A stretch of DNA of 64,000 nucleotides, taken from Limnoperna fortunei. Taxonomy: Eukaryota; Mollusca; Bivalvia; Mytilida; Modiolidae. Position numbers and translations under genes: made by a program. The notes beneath the pieces were generated by a model. It searched no databases and was not told the origin of the DNA. It saw only the letters and a program-made list of their open reading frames with translations. Positions 10,206-21,748 of this stretch are shown here, piece by piece (position 1 is the first letter of the stretch; each line of letters opens with the position of its first letter). Location: the NCBI GenBank assembly GCA_944474755.1, contig OX104117.1, positions 78,716,926 to 78,780,925 on the forward strand. The letters are read 5' to 3'.

Positions 10206-11790
10206 ACAGCACTGTAGGACAGGTCAGATGTGAGTTCAGACCCCAGTGGTTCATAACAGATTAGATGCGAGTTCAGACCCCAGTGGTTCATAACAGATTA
10301 GATGCGAGTTCAGACTCCAGTAGGTCATAACAGATTAGATGCGAGTTCAGACCCCAGTGGTTCATAACAGATGAGATGTGCGTTCAGACCCCAGTATTTC
10401 AAAACAAATGAGATGTGCGTTCATACCCCAGTAATTCATAACAAATGAGATTTGAGTTCAGACCCCAGTGGTTAATAACAGATGAGATTTGAGTTCAGAC
10501 CCTAGTAGTTCAAAACAGATGAGATGTGAGTTCAGACCCCAGTAGTTAATAGCAGATGAGATTCGAATTCAGACCCCAGTGGTTCATAACAGATGAGATG
10601 TGAGTTCAGACCCCAGTAGTTCAAAACATATGAGATTTGAGTTCAGACCCCAGTAGTTCATAGCAGATGAGATTTGAGTTCAGACCCCAGTGGTTCATAA
10701 CAGATGAGATGTGAGTTCAGACCCCAGTAGTTCAAAACAGATGAGATGTGCGCTCAGACCCCAGTAATTCATAACAAATGAGATTTGAGTTCAGAACCCA
10801 GTGGTTAATAACAGATGAGAGTTGAGTTCAGACCCAAGTAGTTCAAAACAGATGAGATGTGAGTTCAGACCCCAGTAGTTCAAAACAGATGAGATGTGAG
10901 TTCAGACCCCAGTAGTTCATAGCAGATGAGATTTGAGTTCAGACCCCAGTGGTTCATAACAGATGATATTTGAGTTCAGACCCCAGTAGTTCAAAACAGA
11001 TGAGATTTGAGTTCAGACCCCAGTAGTTCAAAACAGATGAGATTTGAGTTCAGACCCCAGTAGTTCATAACAGATGAGATGTGAGTTCAGACCCCAGTAG
11101 TTCATAATAGATGAGATGTGAGTTCAGACCCCAGTGGTTCATAACAGATGAGATTTGAGTTCAGACCCCAGTAGTTCAAAACAGATGAGATTTGAGTTCA
11201 GACCCCAGTAGTTCATAGCAGATGAGATGTGAGTTCAGACCCCAGTGGTTCATAACAGATGAGATGTGAGTTCAGACCCCAGTAGTTCATAGCAGATGAG
11301 ATTTGAGTTCAGACCCCAGTGGTTCATAACAGATGAGATTTGAGTTCAGACCCGAGTAGTTCAAAACAGATGAGATGTGAGTTCAGTCCACAGTAGTTCA
11401 TAATAGATAAGATGTGAGTTCAGACCCCAGTAGTTCATAACAGATGCGATTTGAGTTCAGACCCGAGTAGTTCAAAACAGATGAAATTTGAGTTCAGACC
11501 ACAGTGGTTCATAGCAGATGAGATGTGAGTTCAGACCCCAGTGGTTCATAACAGATGAAATTTGAGTTCAGACCCCAGTGGTTCATAACAGATGAAATTT
11601 GAGTTCAGACCCCAGTGGTTCATAACAGATGAAATTTGAGTTCAGACCCCAGTGGTTCATAGCAGATGAAATTTGAGTTCAGACCACAGTGGTTCATAGC
11701 AGATGAGATGTGAGTTCAGACCCCAGTAGTTCATAAGAGATGTGAGTTCAGACCCCAGTGGTTCATAGCAGATGAGATGTGAGTTGTTAT
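10206..11790. repeat. 37-bp minisatellite, about 42 units
   Basis: The tandem unit is about 37 bp: 'ttcataacagatgagat' then 'ttgagttcagaccccagtgg'. Variants alternate gtgg/gtag, cataac/aaaac/catagc and gtgag/ttgag. A few units carry small deletions (near 11740). The unit is not a multiple of three, so no long frame persists. No spacers or conserved flanking genes exist, so it is not a CRISPR array. Confidence 0.95.
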
Positions 11791-11799
11791 CCGGGTTAT

Positions 11800-13265
11800 C
11801 TGACTGATTTATACTAAATGTCACCCACGCGTGCGACCAGTTTATTGCCTGCATGTTTTTATTATTCAATTATGTAACGTCATTATTTTTATTTCTAGAT
11901 TACCTTTTTTTATATAATACTGTGCCACTTCTGGTTACATTTCCTAATGATACGGTAAATTTACATTGTAAGTCAGCCAACTTTGTTTCTAAAGGGATAT
12001 AACGTTTTTTTCAAAGCTTGGTATGGTTTCTTGACTTTCTGTAGAATACGGACAAATAGAGAGATTTTTCCAGCGTAAACTGTAAACGACGTTGCCAAAA
12101 GGGGTTATGAACATACAACAATTGCCTGCTATTAGTGTAGATTTCTGTTTTAAATTACTTCAAAATTTTAATATGGAAAATCGCCCTATCAAATAAAAAA
12201 ACGCGAAATTTTAAAATATCGATTTACTCTGGAAAATAATTGTTGATTTTCATATCCGCATTTTTGGACCTGCATAAGGAGAACAGACCTCGATAAAGCG
12301 GGGTAAGCAGTTTTCATTTGTCGGGCAAAAAAAACCCACAAATTCAGACGAGTTTTCTTTTAGACAAGACTGATTCCTGCGATTGGATTTTGTTTGTGTT
12401 TTTGTTAATTGCAGTTTGCACTTGTAAAGATTGAAAATAAAATGAATTTTAAAAGGTTCTCCTTACTGCTATTTAAGCAAAGCTACTGCCATACCTGTTC
12501 ATCACGACATCCAGCGCTGAAGACTCTTTGTAGCGTTTTCAAAATAACAACATCTAGGAAACATCTCTAAACGAAATTAAATTAATGTATACTCAACAAC
12601 TGCTTATTATTTGTAAATCCAGCAAGTAATATAATTATTTGTTTTGAAATGCTTGTGAAAAAAAATCATGACAGAAAGCAACCAAAAAGGTTTCTCTTGT
12701 ACTCGGCTTTTACAATATGTGTGTTAAATTAAATCTAAACTTGTATCAGTATTCCTTTATTACCAAACAGTAATGGCGTATATATAGTTTGAAGAGTACG
12801 AACGTATTACTAAACATACTTAAGTTGTCATACAATAACATTATTATATAAACACATATACAATCCTAGATAGCAACAAACTCAAAATAATAATTTGTGT
12901 TGAAGTGATCTGTTTTACCTCTGAACCATCTTTACAAGTAGAAATGGGTCGCCATAAACAATTTACCAGTGCGTCATCATTTTGACACGTCATGCAACGC
13001 AAACCTGAAGAGAAGAACGATAGCTTTAACGCTACTCCTGATTTAATTATGACAAGTTATATTTGGAACATCGCAGGGTATTCAACTTACGAGACAAATG
13101 GTTTAAAAAGATGAAGAACCGACAGTCTGCTATACATGTATGTGCAGAGAAGTCGTCAAACGGGTGCTACCATGGTAGCTGTTCCGAAATGTGTTTCAAA
13201 ATTATATAAAATAACTTGAAAGTTTATTTTCATAATTATCCGTTTTGTCTGATTCTGCAATTAGA
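11800..13265. other. Gene-free stretch containing repeat R4 (about 12150-12360)
   Basis: The part near 12165-12335 resembles the reverse complement of 54010-54180. Shared pieces are 'atatggaaaatcgccctatc' and 'cagttttcatttgtcgg.caaa'. The rest shows no exon, RNA or repeat that I can name. At 13168 there is a 14-bp palindrome, gctaccatggtagc. Confidence 0.45.
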
Positions 13266-13269
13266 TAAA

Positions 13270-13459
13270 AACAAGTCTGGACTCTGAGCACGCTCACAAA
13301 GCTATATCCCCCATCTCTCTTTCAATTATCTCCCCTTAATGATATCCGAGGTCAATAAAATTCCTTCATGCACATTTACATATAATGTTCTTCTTTTACG
13401 CTAAGTTTAATTAAATTTCATCAAGCAGTTTAGGAGGAGTTGCGCTTACAAGGGATGGG

Positions 13460-13520
<61 letters not shown>

Positions 13521-13562
13521 GGTGATTCCTATATACCCCCAAACAAGTTTGCGGGATGTATA
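13270..13562 (+). repeat. Microsatellite-bearing dispersed element with (acag)n
   Basis: The order is 'tttcatcaagcagtttagga', 'ggagttgcgcttacaaggg', an (acag)n run at 13459-13520, then 'gggtgattcctatatacccc' and 'tgcgggatgtataa'. A microsatellite embedded between fixed flanks is the structure of non-autonomous elements known in bivalve genomes (pearl-like). The family assignment is inference; the microsatellite is seen directly. Confidence 0.55.
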
Positions 13563-14594
13563 ACTAATTTCTTAGCTTAATAAATAAGTCAGTGCTGGTA
13601 TCACAGTAAGTAAACATTCATTAAACCCAGTCACTGTTGTATGTTTTCTCATCAACATTTGAATTATGTGACAAAGCTTTCTGAACTTACCATTAGAGAA
13701 AGATAGTAACGAATTCAGAACAATCACAATGAATGCTGAAAACATAACGACTACAATCAGTACAAGAACATCAATAAACAATTTTGGATAGCATATAATG
13801 TATACTCTCCTTTATGAAATGCAACATCGATTTGACTTTATTTTAAAAACAAACTTACTAGTACTTGAAAAAGAATATAACATGTTTTCTGTTTTGTGCG
13901 TATCTTCACGATAAATGTGAAAGGGAATAGATATTAAAGTTGCAGGAAGAAATCATTGTTTATCTGTAAACGGGTTTACTATAGATAAAATGGACACTTA
14001 TATACTTAATTAAATTAATTTGTTAAATAGTTTCTAGATCCTTCTACGATGGGCTAAGATTGAACGCAGCTACCATACGTTTCAGCATTGGTAGCCTTCA
14101 GACCCGGAAAAATATACACCGTAGGACGATTACGACTTTTGCAACGGTACCTGCAATCCGCTTAGAAATCCTGGGGTTTATCAATTTCTGCCGTGGACGT
14201 GTTATGTTAGTGGGTACCATATTTTACGACCAAAAATAATCTGGAGTACATTGTATTTCGCTATGAACCTCCATAAGGAAGTTTGTCAACACCACACTAC
14301 AGGAAGTGCTACCGTCAACTTTATAGACAACAAGAATGTAACAGTGGTACTCATCAGACAAAACCATCAGTAGAAATAATTTGTAATTTGGATTGACTCG
14401 TTTTTGGTCTTCGATCAGCCCACAAGAACTGCAACAGGCTATGAGAGAGAATTATGCAAGATCGTATTGGGCATTTGATCGAGTCGATGCGTACTGACCC
14501 TGCTGTGTTACATGCTAAGGGTGGTAGCAGCTGCTCTTAACTTTAGAGTAATGTTATTTAAGACCAATTATCCATAAGCACCAAAATAACTGGG
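13563..14594. other. Gene-free stretch, short open fragments only
   Basis: 14040-14540 is somewhat more GC-rich and has short stop-free pieces, for example about 35 codons at about 14265-14370. No conserved motif was recognised. It may be a decayed coding or transposon fragment. Confidence 0.3.
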
Positions 14595-16013
14595 ACATGA
14601 CATGTCTCAGATTTTGCTGATTTTCATTTCATAAGTTGCAATTGACCATTGTATCACAAAAATAATGACTGTTTGTTATGATTGACCACGGTTGCCATGG
14701 TAACCGAGGCGGCCATTTTTTAATCATTTCTCATACTGCGAAATAGCCTATATTCAATTCCCAATTTGTTAATCAAAAATCAATGCATATTCAATATAAC
14801 ATTTTATTTGCTTAATTCAATACCTCATTTACAATATTCAAAACAGTTTCAAGACTAAACATAAATGTGTAGTCCGAACGAGGCTATCAAATATGTCAAG
14901 AAATCATGCATTTTTTTCTGGAATTTTTTTACCAAAAAATTACCATTTTTGCCACTTTACTGACTCCATTTTCAGAAAATGCACCAATCACAAATACTCA
15001 TCATGAATATAATTACATAGATTATTGATTAATATTCAAAACTTATAAAAATCTCAATGGGGTAACAAAAGATGTCTATAGAAAACACTGTCAAAGTTGG
15101 TTACTATGGTAACTTGTGAAAAAAAGCCATTTCTGTATTGTTCAATATTTCCAAGAAACTATTGTTTCGTAAGGTTAAATTAAATCATCCTTAATTATTA
15201 TTTTAAACAGACATCCTATAAACTTAGAATGACATTGTAATCATTTCAGGGTACAGTGTCTCAAGGTCAAGGTCAACCAAAAATTGAGCTAACAAATATG
15301 AAAATCTCGAAGCAAAATCAATTTTAAATGGCCTTGAGAACAACACAAGTGACCTTGAAAGTTTTCTAAGGTCATAATATGTTGAAAAGATCCTTTTAGG
15401 TACATATGATGACAACAATTGTTATCTTGGCTCATATTAGAAGTATGGCCATACATATATTAAAATATCGAAAAATTGACGTTTTTGTCTTTTTACCATG
15501 GTAACCAAATTTGACAGTGTTCACTAAAGACATTTTTTCTTACCCCATTGAGATTTTTAAAATTTTGGAATATTAATCATTAATCTATGTAATTATATTC
15601 ATGATGAGTATTTGTGATTGGTGCATTTTCTGAAAATAGAGTCAGAAAAGTGGCAAAAATGGTAATATTTTTATCCAAAATTATAGAGAATAATGCACTA
15701 TTTCTTAACATGTTCAATAGTCTCCGTCTGATTACACATATATTTAAAGTGTTGTAACTGTTTTGAATATTGTTAATGATATATTGAATTAAGCAAATAC
15801 AAAAATTCTATTGAATATGAATTGATATTCCCCTGAAAAATTGGGATTTGAATATTGCCTTTTTCACTGTATTTTAATCGGCCCAAAATGGTCGCCACAG
15901 TTACCATGGCAACCGTGGTCAAATCATAACAAACAATCATTATTTTATGATCCAATGGTCAATTTCAACTTATAAAATGAAAATCAGCAAAATCTGAGAC
16001 ATGTCATGTCTCA
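14595..16013. mobile_element. 1.4-kb foldback element with long inverted arms
   Basis: The left arm (about 14595-15180) and right arm (about 15480-16013) are inverted copies. The termini are 'gacatgacatgtctcagatt' and its complement at 15995-16012. Internal matches include 'tgcaccaatcacaaatactc' (14980) against 'gagtatttgtgattggtgca' (15606). Arms are several hundred bases and diverged. The centre (about 15240-15470) is not inverted and encodes nothing recognised. Four GTTRCCATGGYAAC-like palindromes sit at mirrored positions (14691, 15100, about 15492, 15900). This looks like a non-autonomous foldback/long-TIR DNA element. No transposase and no clear target duplication were seen. Confidence 0.8.
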
Positions 16014-16900
16014 CCCTATATGGAAATCCTTTGATCCTTACGGAGAATTGGTTTTAAAATCTATAGACTTGTAATATTATAAACGTGTGCAGTTAATACA
16101 TTTGAAGTCTAGTAAACCAATGAGATTAATCAATTTGGTATTTAAAATATGTTAAAAATTTGAAGTAAGTTATATTTTATTATTTATTTAATGTAATTGC
16201 ATAGAATAATAGTAAATGTTGTATGTCAGTGCAATCAAAATGATCAGTCAAAGTGTAGGTAACTATATGATAGCGTAATAACCAATGCAATTAGTTTCTT
16301 TCCAGTCAAAAGCCTGAAGCTTGAAATCCGTTCTACCAATGCCGATTGATAACGTCTTTAATAAACCCTCGATGTTCAGTTTAAGATTGTATCGAAACAT
16401 GAAGAAACAACATTTATAATTAACAAAAATGCTCAAATGTCAGCTTTATTAACAATAAGTTTTCCTTATATATAAAGGCATTTAGAGGCAAGTATAAGGA
16501 ATTGCTAATCAAAATATGAATCTATCGTACGTATATTATAATGTTATGTATAATTACCTATTGGGTACAGTAGATTCATCTAATAAAAAAACCAATAAAC
16601 AATTTTCAATATTTTACACCTTTAAAAAATAAATCAAAATTAATACAATCATATTTTTTTAATGTTTTACTGAAATTAATTTTAAAGAATTACTGTTGCT
16701 AAAAAACCGACAGTAATTTGCCTTGAAACAACAGAATTAACCTCCTTTGAGAAAAAAAATATATTAACATAGCAATATATAATATCGCTTTCACGGAGAA
16801 CAAACTGATCATGACGAACTTATATACATTTATATGCAAGTAGAATGTCAAACGGGGAAGTATCGGTGATTGATACAGGAAAACATGTGAGCGGAAACTA
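16014..16900. other. AT-rich stretch, nothing recognised
   Basis: No exon, RNA or repeat could be supported. Short A/T runs and small minus-strand frames (16699-16914) are all that is seen. Confidence 0.5.
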
Positions 16901-16907
16901 ACTGAAC

Positions 16908-17138
16908 ATGACAAGCCTCTTAAGTGCCCTCTTCCTCGGGATCCTTACAATTGCTCATATTCATCTTCCTCTTCCGACAGACGTTAGTTGTGCGATTCCG
17001 ATCAAGAAAACACATGAATACCTTTTTTTTAAAATAGGAGTTAAACAAGTTGACTGGTATTGCACCTATACATGTTTACATACCTTGATCCCAATGTTGG
17101 ACGCCAGTCAATACAGTCAATACATGTATATAAGATAA
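16908..17138 (+). CDS. Small ORF beginning with a signal-peptide-like segment (doubtful)
   Basis: The frame begins MTSLLSALFLGILTIAHIHL, a good hydrophobic signal-peptide core, followed by PLPTDVSC. A possible donor (gttagt) lies right after the PTD codons at about 16982, so this could be a first exon of a secreted protein. No second exon was found. The remaining codons look like unselected AT-rich sequence. No family is recognised. Confidence 0.25.
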   Translation: MTSLLSALFLGILTIAHIHLPLPTDVSCAIPIKKTHEYLFFKIGVKQVDWYCTYTCLHTLIPMLDASQYSQYMYIR

Positions 17139-18540
17139 GAAGTGTCAGCAGGTACAACATAACGGATATACATCTGTAAACACAGATTGATTATATATGG
17201 TTGAACATGTAGTACGGTCTCCACTACTGTTATGAAATCGTCATTAGATCTTGGAAATGTTCGTACCTCACCACCTGTCTACATATCATCGAACGATATG
17301 ATTGGTTCCGATTTATGTACGTTTAGTCTATTTGTACATACAACTGTCCATTTGGGAATTACATGTGTTGCATTATCCCGCTTGCATGTAGCCTAATTAC
17401 ATATATGCACTAGTTGCAATGTATACTTTCGTTTAATTTGCACTTAAATTACAAGACTCGGCCTTAGTACTTTGCAAACTTTTTGCAATTAGTGTATGTT
17501 CTCTGACTACTAATTCATTCACTAATAAATCTTGAATGACTTTGAATACAAATCGGATTAAGAAGTTGTAAAATTGGGAGACATAATTTCAATATATACG
17601 CTTATATGTTCATTAAATGAATTGCTGTTTAACGTCCAATACACATTTTAGATGGTTATTACATGTATATATACAATAATTGTGTCGTTTCTTTTGATAT
17701 AAAGTTTTTTACAGTGTAAAAACACATCAAAATAGTTTCCGACAATCAGATTTGGTTTCAGCTTACCGGTTGTGGATATGGTAGCTCTATATATGTATAC
17801 TTTTAATCATGTTTTCATATTTGTAAGTTTTTATGTGTATTGGGATGGGTTCCAGGTCTGGACTCTAAGAAATGGCCATCTCAAACCTAAAAGACGAATA
17901 CACAATGAACATGTTGGTGGTTTTTTTCACGTTATTATGCAGAAAGTCCAATAATATTACAACGTAGTTACATATGAATATTGATCTGTGCATGTTTATT
18001 TTATATCCGCGATCCCGCGTTGAGAAAATACCATAGTCTCTGCAAGTTATAGATAAGTAATATGTACATGTATGTGTGTACTCTGTAATCAATGGCAATA
18101 TATTTCATAAAAAAAACTTCTCGAATTAAGATTTTTTAGAATCCCATTGTTTGGTCTCTAATGAAAATTTTTCAGCAATCTGGTTGGTTTTTAGTTGGGA
18201 CCAGCGACTATTCAGTCAATAAATTAAACGACCTGCTTACACGTTTCTTACATGTACGTCGTAAATGCAGAAATAAATTTAAACATATACTTTCATTAAT
18301 TACGTAATAAAATTGGAATAAATACGTAAGATTGTTCTCTACATTTCCGTATTTTAATAGGATGACGTATTTCATAATTTAAAATAAACTCTGAGACTGT
18401 TCTTGGTAACATGTTTCTTGCAACTATAAAATACTCCTACAATGTTCCTGTGTGACATACAGTGTCAGTCGACATTATTGTGGTTATCTCGCTTTCAATA
18501 CACTGAGTCAATATGTTTGACATCAAAACATTCGTATAAA
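17139..18540. other. AT-rich stretch, nothing recognised
   Basis: No splice-bounded coding segment, RNA gene or strong repeat is visible. Two overlapping small frames at 17772-18098 have no recognisable motif. Confidence 0.5.
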
Positions 18541-18544
18541 TAAA

Positions 18545-20130
18545 ACAAGAAAACTTTTGATGCAAAGCATCAGTGCGCCGCCGATTTATTCTGCATTCTG
18601 CACGTGTTTGGCAAAATGATTTGATAATAATTTTACGGGACGCAGAGGTTATTTTTATGCTCATTTAAGTTATAATATATTATGCGTTGTTGTAATGCGT
18701 CAAAGCTTTAAGTCAACAATTTGCTCAAATCATTCATGAACAGCATGCACTTCAGACCCAATAATGTCATTTGCTGTACTTTTTTATGCCTGGCTTAGAG
18801 GCTGTATTATAATCAAACGTTTCGAACCTTGAATATATGTTTTTCTTTTTGCAATTGCTTCAATGCAAAATACAGATCATCTCGATAATATGGCCACTAT
18901 AAGAGAAGATAATTTTTAAATTGGATTAAAAAATGTGTACATATAGAGGACCAAATAATCTTGCGTAGCAGGCATCTCGGATTTTCATTTGAACTAAAAA
19001 CACACATTTGCTACGGACTATCTAATTAACATTCGCTTTGAATCAGCATTGCAATTTCTATAAAGAAGGCATTTGAACTTTTCCCCCATAAGGTTCTATG
19101 TAAAGCTAAGTCCTCCAGTTGTGGCTAGTTTGATTTATAATCTTTTGACATATATTAAATCATAAATGTACTAGAATTAAAATTTATTCACGTGGTTCAA
19201 TTAAATTATTGACACATAACATTTATTTATTTATTGTATCTTACAAATGTTGGCTTACTCCGGAATTGTATATACAAAATAGCCTTTTATTCTGGTTTCC
19301 GATTTTTCAAAGCTACGCTCGTTGATAGAGCTATCACCGAAAGACATAGTACCAGTATAAAAATGGTCTCCTTCTATTATTAACTTCCGTAAATAGTGTA
19401 AAAAAAATATTATAACATGAAACTTTGATATCACCCAAGCATTTTTGCAGCCGAACCTCATACATCATCTTGATTTTACACTCTATTTAAATGATTGACA
19501 TTCTTGGCGAAAAATTCTAATCATTTATGGTAACTAAGCAGTGCTTGAATTTATCAAAGATACAAAAAGATTCCACTAGTTTTCAAATTTCAAATCTTCA
19601 AGTTCTAAAGCTTCATTCCTTGTTTATAACCATTGTCCTTATTTGTCCAGTTTTTTTTCTTTTCATTTCATTTTTTCCCCATTACTAAACCATACTATTC
19701 CTGACCAACTCTTATTTTCTAATTATTTCATTAATCAAATAATAAGCTATTTAATTTCTTATAGTGTTTAATTAAAAACTCTACCATTATTCAATCTCTA
19801 TAATTGTATTGATCAGCAAAATTTTCATATATTGTAACCTGAATCAGCCATACAATTTATTCTCCCAAGAATGTATGAAACAAACTTGTAATGTTTATAT
19901 TATAGTGTTTTTGATGATTAATTATAAGTGTATGTATGTTATTTTGCATGCCTTGTTATCACAATCAGTTTATAGGAGAGGATCCTTATAGGCTTTGCCT
20001 CTTATCCAATCCTTTTGTTTATTCAATAAAATTATTTAATAATAATAATTTATGGTAACTAAGTGTACTTCGAAATATGTTCTCCTTTATCAATCTCAGC
20101 AACGAAAGTGAACACAAATATATCGCCGAC
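18545..20130 (-). repeat. Dispersed repeat R3, copy B (minus), interrupted
   Basis: It is the inverted partner of 4868-5960. The order on the minus strand is the same, from 'ttcactttcgttgct' (about 20100) to the gatgc-ttt-gcatc hairpin (about 18560) and 'ttcttgtt'. It differs by an about 40-bp extra piece near 18585-18630 and by the insertion at 19539-20063. The 68-codon minus frame at 19255-19461 is part of this repeat and shows no known domain. Confidence 0.7.
19539..20063 (+). mobile_element. Retroposon insertion nested in R3 copy B, 16-bp target duplication
   Basis: The 16-mer atttatggtaactaag occurs at 19523-19538 and again at 20048-20063. Copy A has it once (4941-4956, reversed), so copy A is the empty site. 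The about 509-bp insert ends with AATAAA (about 20026) and an (aat)n tail. A long target duplication plus a simple A/T tail fits target-primed reverse transcription of a 5'-truncated LINE or similar RNA. No reverse-transcriptase motif is visible. The 60-codon frame at 19809-19991 is inside the insert and unrecognised. Confidence 0.7.
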
Positions 20131-20439
20131 CTCCTGGGCGGCGATAATAAATTATTGTGACATTTTTTTAAAAAGCTCCAAAATTATATAAAATATACTG
20201 AACGAACAGAACTGTTTTATTTTATATAAACTCAATTTAACCGCTGCTACATGTAGTGTTGTATATTCATCAGAATTATATTTATTTATTTAAAACAATG
20301 AAGTTATTCTAAGCTCATAATTAACAAAAAAATAAGTTACAGAAACTGGAAATTTACTATTGTAGATTTAAATTAACTAATTTAAGAAAGATTAACTAAA
20401 ATATTTCAATTGTAAAAGTTTATTTGTATGCTTATTTGA

Positions 20440-20690
20440 ATGCTATTTAACGCCACTTTCAGCAATTTTTCAGCTGTATTGTGGCCGTCCAGGATTATTG
20501 GGGGTATATGCAGAGTACCCTAAGATAATTTTAACCTTTGGTAGGAAAACTGACAATCCTTGTGAATTAAGATTGGAATCGAGCACTCCCTGAACTCAAT
20601 GAGACTTGAACCGACAACCTAGATGATGATGGAACAAAAGTATATAACTTACTACCTTAACCGCTCGGCCTACGAGCTAGAGGCTCTTCT
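20440..20690 (-). mobile_element. tRNA-derived SINE (minus)
   Basis: The minus strand begins with a tRNA-Leu/Ser-like head: 'cgtaggccgagcggttaagg' (A box) and 'ggttcaagtctca' (B box). Next come 'gattccaatct'-type sequence, 'ctgacaatccttgtg' in complement, a pyrimidine-rich block, and the tail 'agctgaaaaattgctgaaag' plus 'tggcgtt'. It is the same family as 33691-33946 and 24147-24320. Confidence 0.8.
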
Positions 20691-21300
20691 AAAAGTCCAA
20701 AATATAATGGAAAATGATGTTCGAGTATTATTCCAAGTATGAAATTGGTAATAACAGCAAAGATACAGATAAAGGTACCAAGTGTTGTCCAGAAAAATGT
20801 ATTATGGTACCCTAATCATCTTGATATTTTGGATAAAACATTTTATTACATAAATAGAATTCTGAGTGTTTTTTGATTGGTCTTTAAACAACTTTTAGGT
20901 CACGATAAATCGCAACAATACTATAATTACATAAAATGTTTGTATTCTGCACGATTCCGCTGCATAGTAGTCAACGGAATACGATATCGACCTGGTTTTT
21001 ATGTTTTAGCCAATCAGTATAGCCGTTTTAACAAATTCATTCATCCAATAATTGTACATCGTGCGTGACAACAACAAATGGGAGAAACATCGGCAATGCG
21101 ATATGTTGATTCATTTATACTCTTCTCAATATTTGAAACAGGAATTTCAGGATTACTAGCAAATTGATATCAAAATGCAGTTTTAAATAAAAAATATTAA
21201 GGGTAACAACAATTACAAATTGTAAGCAGCGGCTCCAGTAGAAAAGGCATCCTCTATTTTTCTGATCAAGGGAAATGATGGTTTTATTCATGTAATAAAA
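20691..21300. other. Gene-free stretch with one small unrecognised frame
   Basis: The frame 20877-21068 (+, 63 codons, TTG start) contains FRCIVVNGIRYRPGFYVLAN. It looks protein-like but has no partner sequence or splice context. It could be a transposon or exon remnant. No function is assigned. Confidence 0.3.
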
Positions 21301-21302
21301 CA

Positions 21303-21438
21303 ATTAATCACTTTGATATACGGTCGCTATCAGGATTTATCAGCCCTCAAAAATGTATATTCACCTTGCCTAGCTGCTCGGTGAATATTTCATTTTTTCT
21401 GGCTGATAAATCCTGATAGCGACCTATATCAAAGTCAT
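21303..21438. mobile_element. Hairpin MITE of about 130 bp
   Basis: The left arm includes 'actttgatata' and 'ggtcgctatcaggatttatc'. The right arm is its complement, ending 'tatatcaaagt'. Arms are about 36-38 bp, nearly perfect, and a second inner pair ('atattcacc'/'ggtgaatat') surrounds the loop. There is no coding capacity. Confidence 0.75.
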
Positions 21439-21748
21439 TAATTTTATAATACTCAAACATCGTAGGGAAATATAATTGTACTTGCTATAACACAGTTGAC
21501 AAAAATTTGACATTTATTCGCCTTTCTTCTTGTTTCTGAAATTCTTGGGTATAAAATTGATATTTCTCGACAATGTTGATATTTTAACACTTTATATTGA
21601 CATGAACAGCATTTTGCTTTACTTATATTTTGAAAGTAATTAAGTATACTCAATCAAAAATATTCTGGATTCTTTATAATGAATATGTCAGGATAACTCA
21701 GCATAACGGTGTCCGTTTGATTGAACAACAGTCGAATAAGAACCCTAA

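Noticed and set aside
10206..11790. CRISPR-like array
   Set aside because: Units are contiguous head-to-tail with no unique spacers, and there are no cas-like genes; it is a eukaryotic minisatellite.
13168..13181. gctaccatggtagc palindrome as an X-box
   Set aside because: It deviates from the RFX consensus and is isolated, unlike the four sites in the foldback element.
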